A DNA stretch of 64,000 nt from Bacillus sp. HSf4. Its GTDB lineage: Bacteria > Bacillota > Bacilli > Bacillales > Bacillaceae. A program made the translations under genes and the position numbers. Below, in pieces: positions 38,684-47,739 of the stretch. The stretch lies in the NCBI RefSeq assembly GCF_029537375.1, contig NZ_CP120679.1, positions 2,034,001 through 2,098,000 on the forward strand, written 5' to 3'. Each line of letters opens with the position of its first letter. Within the stretch, counting starts at the first letter, position 1. The notes under the pieces were generated by a model that made no database searches, was not told the DNA's origin, and saw only the letters and a program-made list of their open reading frames with translations.

Positions 38684-41038
38684 ATGGAAATTCAAAGGGA
38701 GACGGTACCCGAGAAGAAGACGGCAAAGAACGGCTTTTTGAAATCTGTTCTCGTGTTTACGCTGATTGTGAGTTTTTCGGTGCTGTTATTAGGGGGCTAT
38801 TGGATATTCAAGACCCTTGCGCCAAGACCGCTTGAAACATCAGCCCCAAACGGAGAGGTGCTGATGACAAAATCGTCCATCAAAGGCGGGCAGGCCGTTT
38901 TTCAAAAATATGCGCTGATGGATTACGGAACGATTTTAGGGCACGGATCATACATGGGGCCTGATTATACAGCAGAAGCGCTGAAAATCTATACGGAAGG
39001 GATGCAGAATTTTAAGGCGGAGAAGCGGTACGGAAAGAGCTTTAAACAGCTGTCTGAAGAAAAACAAAACGTGATCCGTGATCAAGTCATTCGCGAAATG
39101 AGAAAAAACCGCTATGATTCAGCTTCCGACAAGCTGCAGCTGACAGAGGCGCAAGTCTATGGTTTAGAGCAGGTCCGCGCCCATTACCGTAAAGTGTTCA
39201 CAGAAGGCGACGGCTGGGGGCTTGAGCCCGGGCTGATCAAGGAAAGCCATATGCCGAGTCATGCTAGAGCATGGATCGACAGTGAGGACCAGATCACACA
39301 GGTTTCCGATTTTATCTTTTGGACGGCATGGCTGTCCAGCACGTTAAGGCCCGGCGATGACATAACGTATACGAACAACTGGCCGTATGATGAAGAGGCC
39401 GGCAATACGATGTCTTTCGCCGCGGTTTGGTGGAGCGGCGCCAGCGTCACGATTCTCATTTTATTTATCGGCATCATTTTATTCGTGTTTTACCGTTATA
39501 AGCTTGGGATGAAGGAAGCTTATCAGGAAGGGGCGTTTCCGGTTTTTGATTTGGAAAAGCAGCCGCTTACGGCGTCACAGGTTAAAACCGGGAAATATTT
39601 CGCCGTCGTTTCCGTGCTGTTTTTTGTTCAGGCGATGCTCGGCGCATTACTTGCCCACTATTATATCGAGCCGGACAGCTTCTTTGGCATCGATTGGATC
39701 AGAGAGCTTTTACCTTTCAACATATCAAAGGGATTCCACCTGCAGCTGGCGATCTTTTGGATTGCGACATCATGGCTTGGCATGGGCATTTTTGTGGCTC
39801 CGCTTGTCGGCGGCCGGGAGCCGAAGCGGCAAGGCTTGTTTGTCGACATTCTGTTTTGGGCGCTGATTGTTCTTGTCGGCGGAAGCATGGCCGGTGAATG
39901 GCTCGGAGCAAAAGGCTATCTAGGGAACAATTGGTTCTTATTCGGCCATCAAGGAATGGAGTATATCGAGCTCGGCCGTTTTTGGCAGATCATTCTTGCG
40001 CTCGGCATGCTGATCTGGCTGTTTATCGTTTTCAGGGGCATTAAGCGCGGTTTAAAAAGAGAATCTGATAAAGGCGGCTTGATTCATTTGCTGTTTTATT
40101 CGGCCATCGCCATTCCGCTGTTTTACGGCGCCGCCTTTATGTTCAACCCGGGCACAAGCATCACCATGTCCGATTTTTGGCGCTGGTGGATCATCCATTT
40201 ATGGGTGGAAGGGATTTTTGAAGTCTTCGCCGTCGTCGTTATCGGCTTTTTGTTGGTGCAGATGAATTTGGTGACGAAAAAGTCAACCGTAAGAGCGCTC
40301 TATTTTCAGCTGATACTTCTGCTCGGCAGCGGTGTGATCGGCATCGGCCATCATTACTATTACAATGGATCATCAGAAGTATGGATCGGTCTCGGGTCTG
40401 TCTTCTCATGCCTGGAAGTGATCCCGCTGACCCTGCTTGTTTTGGAAGCGTATGAACAATATAAAATGATGCGGGATGGAGGACATCACTTCCCGTATAA
40501 AGCGACATTCTGGTTTTTGATTTCAACCGCGATTTGGAATCTTGTCGGTGCGGGGGTATTGGGCTTTTTGATCAACCTGCCCGCCGTCAGCTATTTTGAG
40601 CACGGCCAGTTTTTAACACCGGCCCATGGACACGGAGCGATGATGGGGGTTTACGGCATGTTCGCGATTGCCGTATGGCTGTACACATTGCGCAATATCG
40701 TCAAGCCTGAGCGCTGGAATGATAAATGGCTGAAAATCGCCTGCTGGACGCTTAACATTGGCCTGTTCGGCATGGTCTTTATCAGCCTGCTTCCCGTCGG
40801 TTTCCTCCAATTGAAAAAAGCATTTAGCGACGGCTATTGGAGCTCACGGGCGTCCGCATTTTTGCAGCAGGATGCCGTGCAGGGGCTATTGACATGGCGG
40901 GCTGTTCCCGACACCATCTTTTTAATCGGGATTGTCCTGCTCGTCGTTTTCAGCGTCAAAGCATTGTTTCATCTCCGCAAACCAACACATGGGGAAGGAG
41001 AAGAACTGCCGGTTAAAGACATTGCCTCAGAGGATTAA
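38684..41038 (+). CDS. norB: Quinol-dependent nitric oxide reductase (qNOR)
   Basis: 784 residues: N-terminal helix, a large extracytoplasmic loop replacing NorC (about 45-225), and a 12-helix haem-copper oxidase-like core with histidine clusters (FHLQLAIFWIATSWLG; HLWVEGIFEVFAVVVIG; GIGHHYYYNGSSEVWIGLGS, read separately; HGHGAMMGVYGMFA). It reduces NO to N2O with menaquinol. GAAAGGAGTG precedes the ATG. Its promoter has an Fnr-type box. Confidence 0.94.
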   Translation: MEIQRETVPEKKTAKNGFLKSVLVFTLIVSFSVLLLGGYWIFKTLAPRPLETSAPNGEVLMTKSSIKGGQAVFQKYALMDYGTILGHGSYMGPDYTAEALKIYTEGMQNFKAEKRYGKSFKQLSEEKQNVIRDQVIREMRKNRYDSASDKLQLTEAQVYGLEQVRAHYRKVFTEGDGWGLEPGLIKESHMPSHARAWIDSEDQITQVSDFIFWTAWLSSTLRPGDDITYTNNWPYDEEAGNTMSFAAVWWSGASVTILILFIGIILFVFYRYKLGMKEAYQEGAFPVFDLEKQPLTASQVKTGKYFAVVSVLFFVQAMLGALLAHYYIEPDSFFGIDWIRELLPFNISKGFHLQLAIFWIATSWLGMGIFVAPLVGGREPKRQGLFVDILFWALIVLVGGSMAGEWLGAKGYLGNNWFLFGHQGMEYIELGRFWQIILALGMLIWLFIVFRGIKRGLKRESDKGGLIHLLFYSAIAIPLFYGAAFMFNPGTSITMSDFWRWWIIHLWVEGIFEVFAVVVIGFLLVQMNLVTKKSTVRALYFQLILLLGSGVIGIGHHYYYNGSSEVWIGLGSVFSCLEVIPLTLLVLEAYEQYKMMRDGGHHFPYKATFWFLISTAIWNLVGAGVLGFLINLPAVSYFEHGQFLTPAHGHGAMMGVYGMFAIAVWLYTLRNIVKPERWNDKWLKIACWTLNIGLFGMVFISLLPVGFLQLKKAFSDGYWSSRASAFLQQDAVQGLLTWRAVPDTIFLIGIVLLVVFSVKALFHLRKPTHGEGEELPVKDIASED

Positions 41039-41042
41039 AAAG

Positions 41043-41078
41043 AAAGGACAGAGGATCATCAAATCCTCTGTCCTTTTT
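41043..41078 (+). terminator. Terminator of norB
   Basis: AAAGGACAGAGGAT / ATCCTCTGTCCTTT stem with T run. Confidence 0.9.
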
Positions 41079-41095
41079 CACGTGTATAGAGAATG

Positions 41096-41126
41096 AAAAA
41101 AAGACAGGATGCCCTGTCTTTTTTCT
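41096..41126 (-). terminator. Terminator of ric
   Basis: AAAAAAGACAGG atgc CCTGTCTTTTTT, symmetrical. Confidence 0.85.
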
Positions 41127-41839
41127 TATCGTTTGGCTTCGGCCGCTAAACGAGGGAATAAAATGTTATTTTCTAAATGAATGTGCTGAAAAAGGTCTGT
41201 TTCCAATTCATCGAGCTTTAAGTAAGTCAGTGTGTATGTGGTGCACGCGCCTTCAGGAAGTGTATAGTCGCTGGTCACTTTCCGCAGTTCCTTTAAAATG
41301 TTGCCGCATGATGCATGCTCTTGTTCCAGGGTGTCGATCGCTTCGACGGCCTCGGTTAAATAGGCTTTATCGTTTGTCTCTTCGAAAGCGGTGATTTTCG
41401 GGAAAATCTGTTCTTCTTCCTGGATCAAATGGTGCTCCAATTCAGCTTTCAGCTGATGGAACAATTGATGAACCCGGCCGAGCTCAGGATGATGGATCCC
41501 ATGAACGCGGTATACCTTTGTAACAAATCCCGACAACTCAGGCAGCACGTCGTACAGATAGGCATGATGGGTCTGGACCACGTAGTCAATCAGCCGGGAA
41601 TAAGGGGCTTCGCTCCAGTTCGTTTCTTGTTCATTGAGAGCTTTTGTCTCTTCGTATAAGGTGTTGATTTTCGTTAAGATCTCTTCTTCATTTAGGTTTT
41701 GTTCCTGAATCGCTTCTGCAATCGGGCGGTTTCCTCCGCAGCAAAAATCGATGCGGTATTCCTTCAGAATCCGGCTCGCTCTTGGAAAACGGGTGACAAT
41801 CTCGCCGGTTTTGGTGTTTTGGTCAAATACTGTGTCCAT
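41126..41839 (-). CDS. ric: Iron-sulfur cluster repair di-iron protein (Ric/ScdA/YtfE)
   Basis: 237 residues. N-terminal ScdA domain with DFCCGGNRPIAEA (near 32) and a hemerythrin-like di-iron bundle (HHAYLYDVLPELS; HHPELGRVHQLFHQL; HHLIQEEEQIFPKI; HIHLENNILFPRL). It restores Fe-S clusters damaged by NO or oxidants. Convergent with norB, with its own Fnr-type promoter. Confidence 0.92.
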   Translation of the reverse strand: MDTVFDQNTKTGEIVTRFPRASRILKEYRIDFCCGGNRPIAEAIQEQNLNEEEILTKINTLYEETKALNEQETNWSEAPYSRLIDYVVQTHHAYLYDVLPELSGFVTKVYRVHGIHHPELGRVHQLFHQLKAELEHHLIQEEEQIFPKITAFEETNDKAYLTEAVEAIDTLEQEHASCGNILKELRKVTSDYTLPEGACTTYTLTYLKLDELETDLFQHIHLENNILFPRLAAEAKR

Positions 41840-41872
41840 CGTAAAAAACCTCCTGGAGCTAGATTGATGTTA

Positions 41873-41922
41873 CAGGTTCAATGTAACGTGTTTTCCAGGA
41901 GAAAATCGTGATGTATATCACA
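41873..41922 (-). promoter_or_regulatory. ric promoter with Fnr-type box
   Basis: CGTGA-TGTATA-TCACA (41907-41922); -10 TACATT (41885-41880), 21-base gap. Confidence 0.7.
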
Positions 41923-41997
41923 TTTTCAAAAAATCGGGATAGAAGCGGGGAGGATTCGGGAATAGCTATAGATAACTTACGGATTTGGAGGCCCAAG

Positions 41998-42369
41998 ATG
42001 GAGGATATATCCTGGCTAACGTATATCATGCTGATCCTTGCCAGCTACCGACTGACCCATTTGATTGTCTTCGATAAAATCACGGAGTTCATCCGGAAAC
42101 CGTTTATGAAGAAAAAGAAAACGATCGATGAACAGGGGCATGTCGACACAAAAAAGGTGCCGAAATCAAACTTCGGCTATTTGTTGAATTGCTATTGGTG
42201 CGCCGGCATTTGGTGCGCCATCATCATCGGAATCGGCTATATGCTGATGCCGAAAGCGAGCATTCCGTTCATTTTGATTTTGTCGGTAGCCGGGGCACAG
42301 GCGATTCTTGAAACGTTTGTAGGTGTCGGCACAAAACTGGTCGGTTTTTTATCCGATTTCAAAAAGTAA
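41998..42369 (+). CDS. DUF1360 membrane protein (YngL-like)
   Basis: 123 residues with hydrophobic segments at about 4-22, 58-78 and 82-100. It contains the DUF1360 features SYRLTHLIVFDKIT and LLNCYWCAGIWCA. YngL of B. subtilis is in this family; some members are sporulation associated. ATG 41998 has TTGGAGG upstream; the ATG at 41908 is unlikely. Confidence 0.75.
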   Translation: MEDISWLTYIMLILASYRLTHLIVFDKITEFIRKPFMKKKKTIDEQGHVDTKKVPKSNFGYLLNCYWCAGIWCAIIIGIGYMLMPKASIPFILILSVAGAQAILETFVGVGTKLVGFLSDFKK

Positions 42370-42761
42370 ACTTTCCTTTTCTTTCAGGGCTTAGAAGAGG
42401 AGGGTTTATTTTTTGAGACATGCGGCGATGGTTTGATCTTTTTATAGCGCTTTTCTCCCGAATAGTTTTTTTTGAAACCAAACATTTTTATTATTCTGAT
42501 TCTTATAATTGGGAATTAATAGATAAAGGATGTGTAAAGTCCTGAAGGTTAGCAGTGATGAATGCCGTTTTCTAGCATTACGGCCTCCCAATAAATACGA
42601 AAAGAGGAAATAGATAGATTTTTAAGGATTCAAAAACAAGAAATATGGTTGATAGACAATCCATCCAGAGGTTTTTTACAATCAGTTCGTGCTTAAAGTG
42701 AGAAGAGAGGTGAGAAACGCTCGCAGAAAAAGCATATTCTAAATCAAATGGAGGAAAAAGA
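42370..42761 (+). other. Upstream region of the endoglucanase gene, no gene seen
   Basis: 392 bases without a credible ORF. A TATAAT at 42504-42509 may be a -10 for the following gene, but no matching -35 is evident. No cre site is clear. Confidence 0.4.
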
Positions 42762-44321
42762 ATGTCATCAATCAAACGTTCTGTTTCTGTTTTTGTCACA
42801 TGCTTCATGATGGCGGCGCTTGTCATCAGCGGTGCATTTGTTCCAGCGGCATCAGCAGCAGCGAAAACGCCTGTTTCTGTCAACGGCCAGCTTAAGCTGA
42901 AAGGGACACAACTCGTCAACCAAAATGGAAAAGCGGTGCAGCTGAAAGGCATCAGCTCCCATGGTCTGCAGTGGTACGGCGATTATGTCAACAAAGATAC
43001 GTTAAAATGGCTGAGAGACGACTGGGGCATCAATGTGTTCCGCGCGGCAATGTACACGGCAGAGGGAGGATATATTGATAATCCGTCTGTTAAAAATAAA
43101 GTGAAAGAAGCCGTTGAAGCGGCAAAAGAGCTTGGAATATATGTCATCATCGACTGGCATATTTTAAGCGATGGCAATCCGAACCAAAACAAAGCGAAAG
43201 CAAAAGAATTTTTCAAAGAAATGTCTAGTCTTTACGGCAATACACCAAATGTCATTTATGAAATCGCAAACGAGCCGAACGGCGGTGTGAACTGGAACAG
43301 CGACATCAAACCTTACGCGGAAGACGTGATTTCGGTCATTCGCAAAAATGATCCCAATAACATCGTCATCGTCGGGACAGGTACTTGGAGCCAGGATGTC
43401 AACGATGCGGCAGACAACCAGCTGAAAGACGACAATGTCATGTATGCGCTCCATTTTTACGCAGGTACGCACGGTCAATCGCTGCGGGATAAAGCAAACT
43501 ATGCGCTGAGCAAAGGAGCGCCGATTTTTGTAACCGAATGGGGAACAAGCGATGCTTCCGGCAATGGCGGGGTATATCTTGACCAGTCACGCGAATGGCT
43601 AAAATTCTTGGACAGCAAGAAGATCAGCTGGGTCAACTGGAATCTGTCGGATAAACAGGAGTCGTCAGCCGCTTTAAATCCGGGCGCATCTAAAACCGGA
43701 GGCTGGTCAATGTCTGATTTATCCGAATCCGGAAAATTTGTAAGGGAAAACATCCGCAGCACAAGCAATCCAGACAATTCATCTGAAGATACCGATTCTG
43801 ATTCAGGCTCAAAAGGTTCTGATCAGAAAAATTCAGACCGTGACCAAACAGATCAAGGCAGCAGCACCGAGAAAAATGCAATCGCTGTACAGTACAGAGC
43901 GGGGGACGGCAATGTGAACGGAAATCAGATCCGTCCGCAGCTCAATATTAAAAACAACAGCAAAAAAACGGTGTCGCTCAAAAATTTGACCGTCCGCTAC
44001 TGGTATAAAGCGAACAACAAAGGACAAAATTACGACTGCGACTACGCACAGATCGGCTGCAGCAGCATCAAGCACAAATTCGTGAAATTGAACAAATCTG
44101 TAAAAGGAGCAGACACATACCTCGAACTTGGCTTTACAAACGGTACACTGTCTCCAGGAGCAAGCACCGGGGAAATCCAGATTCGCCTCCACAACGATGA
44201 TTGGAGCAATTATGCGCAAAGCGGCGACTATTCATTCTTAAATTCAAACACGTTTAAAGATACAAAAAAGATCACATTATATGAAAACGGAAAGCTGATT
44301 TGGGGCACTGAACCTAAATAA
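42762..44321 (+). CDS. eglS: Secreted endo-beta-1,4-glucanase, GH5 with CBM3
   Basis: 519 residues. Signal peptide about 1-33 (AASAAA cleavage region). GH5 barrel about 38-330 with acid/base E171 (IANEPNG) and nucleophile E259 (VTEWGTS). An acidic Ser/Asp/Gln-rich linker (about 335-370) leads to a C-terminal CBM3 cellulose-binding domain. It cuts internal beta-1,4 bonds of cellulose and related glucans outside the cell. GGAGGAAAAAGA precedes ATG. The B. subtilis equivalent is eglS/bglC. Confidence 0.95.
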   Translation: MSSIKRSVSVFVTCFMMAALVISGAFVPAASAAAKTPVSVNGQLKLKGTQLVNQNGKAVQLKGISSHGLQWYGDYVNKDTLKWLRDDWGINVFRAAMYTAEGGYIDNPSVKNKVKEAVEAAKELGIYVIIDWHILSDGNPNQNKAKAKEFFKEMSSLYGNTPNVIYEIANEPNGGVNWNSDIKPYAEDVISVIRKNDPNNIVIVGTGTWSQDVNDAADNQLKDDNVMYALHFYAGTHGQSLRDKANYALSKGAPIFVTEWGTSDASGNGGVYLDQSREWLKFLDSKKISWVNWNLSDKQESSAALNPGASKTGGWSMSDLSESGKFVRENIRSTSNPDNSSEDTDSDSGSKGSDQKNSDRDQTDQGSSTEKNAIAVQYRAGDGNVNGNQIRPQLNIKNNSKKTVSLKNLTVRYWYKANNKGQNYDCDYAQIGCSSIKHKFVKLNKSVKGADTYLELGFTNGTLSPGASTGEIQIRLHNDDWSNYAQSGDYSFLNSNTFKDTKKITLYENGKLIWGTEPK

Positions 44322-44330
44322 CGGCATTCT

Positions 44331-44360
44331 TGACGGACACCGGTACTTGGTGTCCGTTTT
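44331..44360 (+). terminator. Terminator of the endoglucanase gene
   Basis: ACGGACACC / GGTGTCCGT with TTTT. Confidence 0.8.
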
Positions 44361-44421
44361 CATGTATATTATAATATAAAGCATGAGGAATTTTTTTGAA
44401 AACATGAAAGGAGGTGGATGC

Positions 44422-44676
44422 ATGGATGAAACATTGCAGCATTATATGATGCTTGTGAAGGAAAACCGCGACATCATCAATGGACCAGACTACACAGGCA
44501 AAGATCAAGATATTGAAAAACGCCAAGAGCAAATCAAGCTTTATACCAAAAAACTGCAGCAAGGCTTTTCAACAGATGATGACTACGATGAATTTGCCGA
44601 TGCCGTCATTAAATGCGCATACGGGGACATCACAATGGAAGAATTAGAAACGGTTTATCATGAACTTACTAGATAA
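44422..44676 (+). CDS. ynfE: YnfE-like hypothetical protein
   Basis: 84-residue acidic helical protein. It has no known domain to me, but it follows the endoglucanase gene as ynfE does after bglC in B. subtilis. AAAGGAGGTGGATGC precedes ATG 44422; the ATG at 44383 lies before this site. The symbol rests on gene order. Confidence 0.6.
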   Translation: MDETLQHYMMLVKENRDIINGPDYTGKDQDIEKRQEQIKLYTKKLQQGFSTDDDYDEFADAVIKCAYGDITMEELETVYHELTR

Positions 44677-44700
44677 ATTTGGATAAAGGAGAGGAGACTC

Positions 44701-45207
44701 ATGACACAAATTGTCTTACGTACAGAACGGCTCATTTTGCGGAAAATGGCCATTGATGATGCCGACAACCTGCTTGAAATCTTTGCAGATCCGAAAGCGA
44801 TGGAATATTATCCGTCAACAAAAAATGAAAAACAGACATTACAATGGATCGACTGGACGCTGGGAAACTATGAAAATCACGGAGTCGGCCTATGGATCGC
44901 AGAACATAAACAAACAGGCGAATTTTTAGGCCAATGCGGAATCGTTCCTCAGGAAGTTGAAGGAGCAAGCGAAATGGAAATCGGCTATTTATTTAAAAGG
45001 CCCGTGTGGGGCAACGGCTATGCAACCGAAGCTGCCGCAGCATGCAAATGCTACGGATTTGAGTCACTTAACCTGAAAAAGATCGTTTCTTTGCCTGATG
45101 CGAAAAATCTGCCGTCCAGAAAAGTTGCCGAACGAATCGGCATGACGCTTGAAAAGAACATATATAAATGGGGAAAAGAAATTGCTTTTTATACGGTTTA
45201 TCGCTAA
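44701..45207 (+). CDS. GNAT-family N-acetyltransferase (RimJ/RimL type)
   Basis: 168 residues: N-terminal TERLILRKMAIDDADNLLEI and the acetyl-CoA-binding motif GYLFKRPVWGNGYATEAAAA (about 99-118), typical of RimJ/RimL-like enzymes that acetylate protein N-termini or small amines. Substrate unknown. AAAGGAGAGGAG upstream. Confidence 0.85.
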   Translation: MTQIVLRTERLILRKMAIDDADNLLEIFADPKAMEYYPSTKNEKQTLQWIDWTLGNYENHGVGLWIAEHKQTGEFLGQCGIVPQEVEGASEMEIGYLFKRPVWGNGYATEAAAACKCYGFESLNLKKIVSLPDAKNLPSRKVAERIGMTLEKNIYKWGKEIAFYTVYR

Positions 45208-45272
45208 ATTTTTCATTCTGTCTCACTAACATAAGTATACTTTGGTATTGAGACATAATCTCATTAAATTCA

Positions 45273-45305
<33 letters not shown>

Positions 45306-45332
45306 GAAACAGAATCATCATTTAATTTAGCT

Positions 45333-45366
45333 GTAACAAAACCCCCTACTCAATACCATAGGGGGC
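45333..45366 (-). terminator. Terminator-like hairpin after the YezG remnant
   Basis: CCCCCTA / TAGGGGG with T-rich flank on the minus strand. Confidence 0.6.
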
Positions 45367-45371
45367 AAACG

Positions 45372-45547
45372 TTATTCTGGTTGGAGTCCTAAATTTTTAT
45401 ATTTCCAAATGATTTTCCTTATATGGTCGTTGGCTACAGATAAGTCCTCATAATCAAATTTGAACTTACCGTCGCTTTGGATCATCTCTGTACATCTTCA
45501 AGTTCAAGAATTTCTCCATAAATGAATACCTTTGACCATGATTCCAG
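45372..45547 (-). pseudogene. Remnant of a YezG-family (DUF600) immunity gene
   Basis: Two frames carry adjoining pieces of a DUF600 protein. One reads LESWSKVFIYGEILELEDVQ then stops; the other reads MIQSDGKFKFDYEDLSVAND then HIRKIIWKYKNLGLQPE and ends at TAA. The order and motifs (KVxxYGEVLE; W-KYKNLGLxPE) fit YezG antitoxins of LXG toxins such as YeeF. The middle and the N-terminus are lost. The rest of 45208-45559 has no gene. Confidence 0.6.
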
Positions 45548-45559
45548 TAACAGATGCAC

Positions 45560-46117
45560 CTACAACAGTCCGCGCCAAAAAATATCAAATGAGATCTCTA
45601 AAGACCGTTCAAATGATTGTTTGTTTTCGTACACCAGTTGAATGTTAAGCCCGTCATAAAGCGTAATAAATCCTATCGCGCACTTCTCCGGCGGACAGTT
45701 CACATCCGATTCCTTGAAAACATTCGCTATCCGTTCTTTTAAAGTATGCAAATATAAAAGGTATTGGGCTGAAATAAAATCACTTACTTCAGCAGGTGCT
45801 TTAAAGGACATTGCCTGCAAAAAAGCTACATTTGGCAATGCATGAAAACGGACTTGGTTTTCTTTTAAAAAGTCATATATTTGACTCTTTGCGGATGTAT
45901 GTTTTCGGGAATCGAAGTATTCATTGATAAATGAAATTTCCTCTCCAACAATCTCGGGGTATATTTCCATCAGCAATTCTTTTTTTGATGAAAAATGATA
46001 AGCGAGAGATTGTTTTCTGATTCCCAACTCTTTTGCAATATGCGACATTTTGACTCCCTCATAGCCCAATTCATTAAATTGGCGAACCGCTGTACGCTTT
46101 ATATTCTCTCTGGTCAA
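45560..46117 (-). CDS. TetR-family regulator
   Basis: 185 residues; N-terminal HTH (YEGVKMSHIAKELGIRKQSL AYHF region, about 18-45), helical ligand domain. Starts at TTG 46117 with GGGAGGAC upstream. It lies 22 bases after an MFS exporter gene in the same operon and probably controls it through the palindrome at 47368-47385. Confidence 0.85.
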   Translation of the reverse strand: MTRENIKRTAVRQFNELGYEGVKMSHIAKELGIRKQSLAYHFSSKKELLMEIYPEIVGEEISFINEYFDSRKHTSAKSQIYDFLKENQVRFHALPNVAFLQAMSFKAPAEVSDFISAQYLLYLHTLKERIANVFKESDVNCPPEKCAIGFITLYDGLNIQLVYENKQSFERSLEISFDIFWRGLL

Positions 46118-46139
46118 TATAGCGTCCTCCCCTCCATTT

Positions 46140-47318
46140 TTAGGCTGTTTTTCTCTTCAAGAAGATATATAAAATATATAATAAAACAAACAGCAGGTAC
46201 ATGAAAATAGCGGCAATATAGATCTCACGATAGGAATAAACCGTTGCAACCAAACCTAATAATAAGGAGCCTCCGCCAATTCCCATATCGAAAAAGTTAA
46301 AGAACGTTCCCATTGCATCCTCATGTTCATGCTCTTCCACAAGGTTTATACACCATGTTTGGATGGCGGGAAAAATTGAGCCGAATCCAAAACCGTAGCA
46401 TATAGCCGCTGTAAAAAACATTGCATTTGTTTGTGCGAAATATAATATTGACAGCCCTGCTATTGAAAATAGCGAGGCGGGAATAAGGATGGCGGCAGCT
46501 CCGTATCGGTCAAATGTTCTGCCGGAAATGAGCCGTATAAAAAAACTGGCTCCTGCAATCAAAAAGAAAAACATCCCGACACTATGAAACCCCTTTTCAA
46601 TTGCATAGAGCGAAAAGAAAGACATAATTCCAGATGCAGCAATACCAACGAATAAAATAAGAATTGACGGAAACAGTACACGTTTTTCCAATACTTTTAA
46701 CTTTACAGTTCCCTTTCCGCCAGTGCCAGTTGTTTCCGGCTGTCTGCGCACGAAAACAGCCATAAGTACCGCCAGCAAAAGAACGGACATCCCGCCTAAA
46801 AAAAGCCTTTGAAAATCATAAAGCTCCAGAGCCGCGATACCGATCATCGGTCCAACGGAAACTGCAATTGTCTCACCTACTCCAAAATATCCGATTCCTT
46901 CCCCTCTTCGCTCTTTAGGGATAATTTCGGCTGCGATTGTCGCAAAATAGGTCGTCGCCAATCCAAACCCGGCCCCATGTATTAAGCGAATCAATAATAA
47001 AACGCTGACATCAGGCGCCAGGTAATAGGCTCCTGTTGAGAAAGCGCTGATCACAATTCCTAAAATGAGCAAATATTTTTTATTGAACCTTAAAGCCATT
47101 GCCCCTGCAAAAGGACGAACAGCAATTGCAGAGATCATAAAAATACCCGTGACATAGCCGACTTGTTTTGCCCCTCCTCCAATAGCCGTCACAAACAAAG
47201 GCAAAGTCGGCAATAACATTTCAAATACCATAAACAAGAAAGCATTTGCAAGCGTCACAAAAACAAATGACAATGACCACATTTTTGCAGTATGTATTTT
47301 TTCTACATTCAATTCCAT
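46140..47318 (-). CDS. MFS transporter (drug efflux type)
   Basis: 392 residues, 12 membrane helices. Motif A-like region and RLIHGAGFGLATTYFATIAA, IIPKERRGEGIGYFGVGETI indicate the DHA1/YfcJ-like efflux group. Substrate unknown. First gene of the MFS-tetR operon. Confidence 0.85.
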   Translation of the reverse strand: MELNVEKIHTAKMWSLSFVFVTLANAFLFMVFEMLLPTLPLFVTAIGGGAKQVGYVTGIFMISAIAVRPFAGAMALRFNKKYLLILGIVISAFSTGAYYLAPDVSVLLLIRLIHGAGFGLATTYFATIAAEIIPKERRGEGIGYFGVGETIAVSVGPMIGIAALELYDFQRLFLGGMSVLLLAVLMAVFVRRQPETTGTGGKGTVKLKVLEKRVLFPSILILFVGIAASGIMSFFSLYAIEKGFHSVGMFFFLIAGASFFIRLISGRTFDRYGAAAILIPASLFSIAGLSILYFAQTNAMFFTAAICYGFGFGSIFPAIQTWCINLVEEHEHEDAMGTFFNFFDMGIGGGSLLLGLVATVYSYREIYIAAIFMYLLFVLLYILYIFLKRKTA

Positions 47319-47361
47319 GGCTACCTCTCACTCACTGTTTTTATTTTTCTTCTCACGCATT

Positions 47362-47390
47362 GACTTTAACTGACCAAGGTCAGTTTGTAA
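47362..47390 (-). promoter_or_regulatory. MFS-tetR promoter with TetR operator in spacer
   Basis: On the minus strand TTTACA (47390-47385) and TAAAGT (47368-47363). The palindrome AACTGACC-tt-GGTCAGTT (47368-47385, minus-strand reading) fills the spacer, a typical repressor position. Confidence 0.7.
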
Positions 47391-47502
47391 ATATAATTTT
47401 ATAGAATTTAAGCTATTAATAAGCAGAATTTAAAAAATAAAACTTGATTAAACTGACTGTTGACAGATAGAAGTTGAGTCACAAAGGGTATCTTCCAATA
47501 AA

Positions 47503-47532
47503 TAAAAAAGCTACTCTCAAAGAGTAGCTTTT
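47503..47532 (-). terminator. Terminator hairpin
   Basis: AAGCTACTCT / AGAGTAGCTT with T run on the minus strand. It may end an unrecognised RNA from the GC-rich patch. Confidence 0.65.
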
Positions 47533-47594
47533 GTTGGCGAGCTCTTCCTGCTCCGACTTCGTATCGACCAGCCGGGTGGCTGCGGCTCTTCTAT

Positions 47595-47620
47595 TATAGT
47601 GCTCTGGTATAGTGCTCTGG
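47595..47620. repeat. Tandem 13-bp repeat
   Basis: TATAGTGCTCTGG occurs twice in direct tandem. Confidence 0.8.
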
Positions 47621-47692
47621 GTGAGCTCTTTTTGTAGCTTTGAAATAAAGTTTGAGCAAAAATCCCTCATAGGTCCTTGTTTTACGATAAAT

Positions 47693-47739
47693 AAGAAGAA
47701 TCCATTTTGAAAAAAGATTGATCAAAATGGATTCTTCTT
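47693..47739. terminator. Long bidirectional hairpin near dinB-like gene
   Basis: AAGAAGAATCCATTTT / AAAATGGATTCTTCTT, 16-bp perfect arms around a 15-base loop. Confidence 0.7.

Noticed and set aside
45333..45366. Possible attachment site or IS end at the CCCCCTA/TAGGGGG hairpin
   Set aside because: It is followed by T residues on the minus strand and simply looks like the terminator of the decayed YezG gene.
47530..47590. tRNA-like appearance of the GC-rich patch (TTCG-containing)
   Set aside because: No acceptor stem, D-arm or TTCGANNC pattern could be paired.
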